A stretch of DNA of 64,000 bases, taken from the NCBI RefSeq assembly GCF_003837805.1, contig NZ_RQIT01000029.1, positions 1-64,000 on the forward strand. The letters are read 5' to 3'. Below, one piece after another: positions 60,412 through 64,000 of the stretch. Position numbers and translations under genes: made by a program. Every line of letters starts with the position of its first letter. Within the stretch, counting starts at the first letter, position 1. Under the pieces are notes generated by a model, which saw nothing but the letters and a program-made list of their open reading frames with translations, was not told the origin of the DNA and did no database searches. The stretch is from Bradyrhizobium sp. RP6 (GTDB lineage Bacteria > Pseudomonadota > Alphaproteobacteria > Rhizobiales > Xanthobacteraceae).

Positions 60412-61120
60412 CCTGCTCGCGATCGATTCCCTGCGCGCGGGCTACGGCGAGGCCGTGGTGCTGCCGAAGATGAGCTTGCGCCTCGCCGAGGGCCAGGTGC
60501 TGGCGCTGCTCGGACGCAACGGCACCGGCAAGACCACGTTGATCAATTCCATCGTCGGCGTCACGCGCCGTTTCGCAGGCAGCGTCGCGCTCGCCGGCAC
60601 TGATATCACCTTGCTTCGACCCGACCAGCGGGCGCGCGCCGGCATCGGCTGGGTGCCGCAGGAGCGCAACATTTTCCGCTCGCTCACGGTGGAGGAGAAC
60701 ATGACCGCGGTGGCGCAGCCCGGTCCCTGGACCGTCGAGAAGGTCTACGAGATGTTCCCGCGACTGAAGGAGCGGCGCAGCAACTTTGGCAACCAGCTCT
60801 CCGGTGGCGAGCAGCAGATGCTGGCGATCGGCCGCGCACTGACCCTCAACCCGAAAGTCCTGCTGCTGGACGAGCCGACCGAGGGGCTTGCGCCCATCAT
60901 CGTCGAGGAACTGCTGAAGGCGATCGGGACCATCACGCGATTCGGAGGCATCTGCTCCATCATCGTCGAGCAGAATGCCCAAAAGATTCTGGGGCTGGCC
61001 GACCGCGTTGTGATATTGGAGCGCGGAACGATCGTCCACGATGCCCCGAGCGCCGCGCTGAAGACCGACCCCTCCGTCCTGGAGCGCCATCTCGGCGTCG
61101 CCGGGGCGGCGGCCCACTAA
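60404..61120 (+). CDS. LIV-type ABC transporter ATPase (LivF-like)
   Basis: 238 aa. Walker A LLGRNGTGKTTLINSI, signature LSGGEQQMLAIGRAL, Walker B VLLLDEPTEGLAPII, then CSIIVEQNAQKILGL. Typical compact LivF, without the N- and C-terminal extensions of the paralogue at 44088-44927. Last transport gene of the operon. Confidence 0.88.
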   Translation: MSDLLAIDSLRAGYGEAVVLPKMSLRLAEGQVLALLGRNGTGKTTLINSIVGVTRRFAGSVALAGTDITLLRPDQRARAGIGWVPQERNIFRSLTVEENMTAVAQPGPWTVEKVYEMFPRLKERRSNFGNQLSGGEQQMLAIGRALTLNPKVLLLDEPTEGLAPIIVEELLKAIGTITRFGGICSIIVEQNAQKILGLADRVVILERGTIVHDAPSAALKTDPSVLERHLGVAGAAAH

Positions 61121-61139
61121 GATGTCCAGGGAGTAACAC

Positions 61140-62255
61140 ATGCAGCGAACCAAAGCCCCCTTCCGCGCCGACGAGGTCGGCAGTCTCTTGCGTCCGGCCA
61201 AGATCAAGGAGGCGCGCGCCAGGCTCGAGAAGGGCGAGATCTCGGCCGACGATCTGCGCAAGATCGAAGATTTGGAGATCGAGAAGGTCGTGCACAAGCA
61301 GGCCTCGATTGGCCTGAAGCTCGCGACCGACGGCGAATTCCGCCGCTCCTGGTGGCATTTCGACTTTCTGGCCAAGCTCACCGGCTGCGAGCTGTTCCAT
61401 CCCGAGACTGGCATCCAGTTCGCGGGGGTGCAGACTCGTCATGATGCCGTCCGCGTCATCGGCAAGCTCGACTTCCCCGACAACCATCCGATGCTGGATC
61501 ACTTCCGCTTCCTGAAGAAGTACGCCGACCAGGCCCACGTCACCGCGAAGATGACGATCCCGTCGCCGGCGGTGCTGCACTTCCGCGGCGGCCGCAAGTC
61601 GATCTCCAAAGACGTCTATCCCGATCTCGACGCCTTCTACGAGGACTTGGGCAAGACCTACCGCAAGGCGGTGAAGGCGTTCTACGATGCCGGCTGCCGC
61701 TATCTCCAGTTCGACGATACCGTCTGGGCCTATCTCTGTTCGCAGGACGAATTGCAGAAGGCGCGTGAGCGCGGCGACAATCCCGACGGCCTCCAGCAGA
61801 TCTATGCGCGCATCATCAACTACGCGCTGGCCGAGAAGCCCGCCGACATGGTGGTGACGACGCATGTCTGCCGCGGCAATTTCCGCTCCACCTGGATCTC
61901 CTCCGGCGGCTACGAGCCGGTGGCCGAGACCATGCTTGCCGGCACCAATTACGACGGTTACTTCCTCGAATACGACAGCGACCGCGCCGGCGGCTTCGAG
62001 CCGCTGCGCTTCCTGCCCAAGGGCAACAAGGTCGTCGTGGTCGGCGTCATCACCTCGAAGTTCGGTGAGCTCGAGAAGAAGGACGACATCAAGCGCCGCC
62101 TGGAAGAAGCCGCCAAGTTCGCGCCCCTGGAGCAGCTCGCGCTGTCGCCGCAATGCGGCTTTGCCTCGACGGAAGAGGGCAACGTCCTCTCCGAGGAGGA
62201 GCAATGGGCCAAGCTCAGCCTTGCGGTCGAGATCGCGAAGGAAGTGTGGGGCTAG
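61140..62255 (+). CDS. Cobalamin-independent methionine synthase-like (MetE C-domain) protein
   Basis: 371 aa, the length of single-domain MetE-like (YxjG/YxjH) proteins. Zinc ligands are visible as His and Cys in VTTHVCRGNF, Glu in FLEYDSDRAG and Cys in LSPQCGFAS. FRADEVGSLLRP at the N-terminus and YLQFDDTVWAYLCS are family segments. It may transfer a methyl group to a thiol or cleave a C-S bond; lacking the N-terminal MetE half it probably does not use polyglutamyl folate in the usual way. 19 bp after the LivF-like gene with a GGGAG ribosome site, so likely in the importer operon. Confidence 0.85.
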   Translation: MQRTKAPFRADEVGSLLRPAKIKEARARLEKGEISADDLRKIEDLEIEKVVHKQASIGLKLATDGEFRRSWWHFDFLAKLTGCELFHPETGIQFAGVQTRHDAVRVIGKLDFPDNHPMLDHFRFLKKYADQAHVTAKMTIPSPAVLHFRGGRKSISKDVYPDLDAFYEDLGKTYRKAVKAFYDAGCRYLQFDDTVWAYLCSQDELQKARERGDNPDGLQQIYARIINYALAEKPADMVVTTHVCRGNFRSTWISSGGYEPVAETMLAGTNYDGYFLEYDSDRAGGFEPLRFLPKGNKVVVVGVITSKFGELEKKDDIKRRLEEAAKFAPLEQLALSPQCGFASTEEGNVLSEEEQWAKLSLAVEIAKEVWG

Positions 62256-62758
62256 TAAGTCCTCGCGGCCAAGGCTCACGCGTGTCCCGGACGCGCTGCA
62301 ACGCTCTTGCGTTACTGCGCAGAGCCGGGACCCATGCTGCTCGACTTGCTCTTTGGAGATATGGGCCCCGGCTCTGCAGCGCACCGCTGAAGTAGCGCTG
62401 CGCTGCGTCCGGGGCATGAGAGCATCTCACCTCTCCGCCAGATAGACCTCCCCAAGCAGCGGCGAGTTCGACCACGGCACCTGATTGTTCTTCGGCCGAC
62501 ACCAACCTCAGCCCGCACCCGCGCCAGCATTCTCCTGCGCCGCCACGCCCGGCGTGCCGACATGGCGCGAGAGCGGCGGAGCAAGGCGAGGTCGGGCCTT
62601 CGCCGTCGGGTGGGATCTCGCCCGGCGCGGTCGCGTACCCGATCAGCTGCGGCTCGCCGCGGAGCGATCGAGACGCCGGACCTATGCGCCTATTCCCTAA
62701 GTGGGCAGAATTTGCTAAGATACGGAACCCAACCTGTCTGCCCACTGCGTCCCACCCC
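62256..62758. other. Intergenic region with nested hairpins
   Basis: 503 bp without a convincing gene. Nested inverted repeats: CCCGGACGC (62286-62294) pairs with GCGTCCGGG (62405-62413), and inside it GCAGAGCCGGG (62319-62329) pairs with CCCGGCTCTGC (62367-62377). This large cruciform-like element could end the importer operon. A separate repeat lies at 62701-62745. Short open frames here encode only biased, unrecognisable peptides. Confidence 0.5.
62701..62745 (+). promoter_or_regulatory. Inverted repeat just upstream of the edge gene
   Basis: GTGGGCAGA (62701-62709) and TCTGCCCAC (62737-62745) are perfect 9-bp inverted repeats with a 27-bp loop, ending 13 bp before the ATG at 62759. It may be an operator pair or a leader hairpin overlapping the ribosome site, which is otherwise weak here. 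Confidence 0.45.
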
Positions 62759-64000
62759 ATGAAGAACGACGAAATCCTGAGCCAGATCACGGAGTTCTGC
62801 CGCAAGGCGGACATGGCGGAATCGACGTTCGGCCGACGCGCGGTGAACGATGGGAAGCTGGTGCATCGCCTGCGCGAGGGAAAGCGGATCACCATCGACA
62901 CGCTGGAGCGGATCCAGGCCTATATGGCCGCATCGATGGCCGGCGGCATGCCGCCGCCGCGCGGACTTCAGGTCCCGCCCGAAAAGCGCGATCCACGCGG
63001 CAATTTCCGGTTCTTCGAGAACCGGCAGAAATACCTGCTGTTCGTCCACACCTGCAGCGAAAAGCGGGTGATCGCAGACAGGGTCGCGCTGGAACTGGCC
63101 TCCATCCATCCGCGCCCGCCGGCCTTGCGCCTGTTCGACGCCGGCGTTGGCGACGGCACGGTGCTGGCGCGGTTGCTGCGCGCAACGCACCAGCGCTTTC
63201 CAAACATGCCGTTCTATGTCGCCGGCAAGGAGCTCAGTCTGGAGGACCTGCGCCTGACGCTGGAGAAGGTGCCGGATCGCATTTTTGAGCATCCCGCGTC
63301 GGTATTCGTCTTCACCAACATGTTTTACGCGGAGGCGCCCTGGCTCACGCCGGCATCGCCTGCTGCGGCGGCCGCCACCGTCTGGCACGAAGTGCCGCTC
63401 CGTGGCGCTTCGTCGGGCGAGTTCGAGCAGCAGATCGCGGAGCTGAGGCCTTTCCTGGAGCAGAACTGGCGTGCCGCGATCAGCCCCCGCACCGCCATGC
63501 CGCTCTACGAGCGGCCCGTCGTCCTCGTGCTCTATCGCGAGGACCACAGATTCCTTTTGGATTCGACCATTCCGCGGCCGGGACAGGCCGAGGCCAATTT
63601 CGACCTCGTCATCGCTTCCCAGCCTTACCGCGCCCTGTCCTCGGTCAATTTCCGGGCCAAGCGCATCATTGCACCCCTGGCGCGCGCGCTGCGGCCGGGG
63701 GGGCGGCTGATCGGAATCCACTCCCATGGCCAGGATCCCGGCATGGAAATGATCCAGGCGATCTGGCCGGGAGAAAATCCTTTCTCAGTGAGCCGTCATG
63801 AGCTATTGCGCGCAGTTAAATATGAACTTGGATCGGTGGGCCGCGACTTAAATTTTAATGCATACGCGGACAACCGTTCGATCTTCAGGTATGATATGGA
63901 AGCGCTGCCCAACGAGGTCACCGGCACTATCGGAACCTCGACAGCCTTTGCAGCGTGGAATGCGGCGGTGTATGTCGCTCAGATTGAGGACGACCGATTG
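62759..64000 (+). CDS. Methyltransferase-fold protein with N-terminal helical domain, cut by window end
   Basis: At least 414 aa; the frame stays open from ATG 62759 to the last base and continues beyond. Residues 1-58 (ILSQITEFCRKADMAESTFG, LREGKRITIDTLERIQAYM) look like a small helix-turn-helix or DNA-binding-like domain. From about residue 120 comes a Rossmann-type domain with LRLFDAGVGDGTVLARLL (Asp127; methyltransferase motif I) and later ALRPGGRLIGIHSHGQDPG. G+C falls visibly from about 63780 to 63900. The DNA-target idea is inference; a SAM-dependent methyltransferase is the best call. No good Shine-Dalgarno site precedes the ATG. Confidence 0.75.
   Translation, partial: MKNDEILSQITEFCRKADMAESTFGRRAVNDGKLVHRLREGKRITIDTLERIQAYMAASMAGGMPPPRGLQVPPEKRDPRGNFRFFENRQKYLLFVHTCSEKRVIADRVALELASIHPRPPALRLFDAGVGDGTVLARLLRATHQRFPNMPFYVAGKELSLEDLRLTLEKVPDRIFEHPASVFVFTNMFYAEAPWLTPASPAAAAATVWHEVPLRGASSGEFEQQIAELRPFLEQNWRAAISPRTAMPLYERPVVLVLYREDHRFLLDSTIPRPGQAEANFDLVIASQPYRALSSVNFRAKRIIAPLARALRPGGRLIGIHSHGQDPGMEMIQAIWPGENPFSVSRHELLRAVKYELGSVGRDLNFNAYADNRSIFRYDMEALPNEVTGTIGTSTAFAAWNAAVYVAQIEDDRL

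Overview
The window looks like chromosomal DNA of an alphaproteobacterium of the Bradyrhizobium / Nitrobacteraceae type. The evidence is high G+C, long tail-to-head gene chains with 4-base ATGA/GTGA overlaps, two LIV-type ABC importers, a CaiB/BaiF CoA-transferase, an RTX metalloprotease carrying tryptophan-rich repeat modules, and palindromic intergenic repeats of the kind common in that group. This assignment rests on style and remembered family distribution; no search was run. No rRNA, tRNA, CRISPR array, transposase or phage gene was recognised.

Left edge (1-5.1 kb): a class III CoA-transferase, a small exported protein and a secreted serralysin-like protease whose C-terminal part is four tandem 369-bp repeats.

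Surface-glycan island (5.2-44.0 kb). The minus-strand block 5.2-22.6 kb holds UDP-xylose synthase, glycosyltransferases, a PhyH-type dioxygenase, a Wzx flippase and an almost complete legionaminic-acid-like nonulosonate set: 4,6-dehydratase, aminotransferase, hydrolysing 2-epimerase, synthase, cytidylyltransferase, CBS-nucleotidyltransferase, SDR and Gfo/Idh oxidoreductase. An acyltransferase on the opposite strand completes it. A nucleotidyltransferase-HAD phosphatase fusion heads the block. Wzz-like and Wzy-like membrane proteins follow (23.0-25.3 kb). A second minus-strand operon (26.7-33.9 kb) carries a paralogous nonulosonate-type synthase and cytidylyltransferase but no dehydratase or aminotransferase. 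Instead it has three SDRs, a TIM-barrel isomerase, a synthase fused to a second TIM barrel, and a heptokinase-like GHMP kinase fused to CBS domains. This is the best candidate in the window for an undescribed pathway. A decayed carbamoyltransferase pseudogene (34.1-34.7 kb) separates it from a plus-strand decoration operon: polytopic membrane protein, polyprenyl-phosphate glycosyltransferase, AsnB-type amidotransferase and three methyltransferases. A PaaK-like adenylate-forming enzyme and an AGE-family sugar epimerase close the island.

Metabolic and transport region (44-64 kb): a LIV-type importer (ATPase, binding protein, two permeases, second ATPase) with an acyl-CoA synthetase gene inside it, a Crp/Fnr regulator, an MFS exporter, HemD-like and PurU proteins, a small lipoprotein, and a second LIV-type importer in the order binding protein-permease-permease-ATPase-ATPase. 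That importer is preceded by a promoter-like element with a perfect palindrome and followed by a MetE-like protein. The right edge cuts a gene with a methyltransferase-like fold that runs off the window.

How the genes fit together: the island appears to make two different activated ulosonic acids plus heptose, xylose and amide/methyl-modified sugars, then assemble and export a polysaccharide by a Wzx/Wzy/Wzz route. The right third is an uptake and CoA-activation region for amino acids or small carboxylic/aromatic acids.
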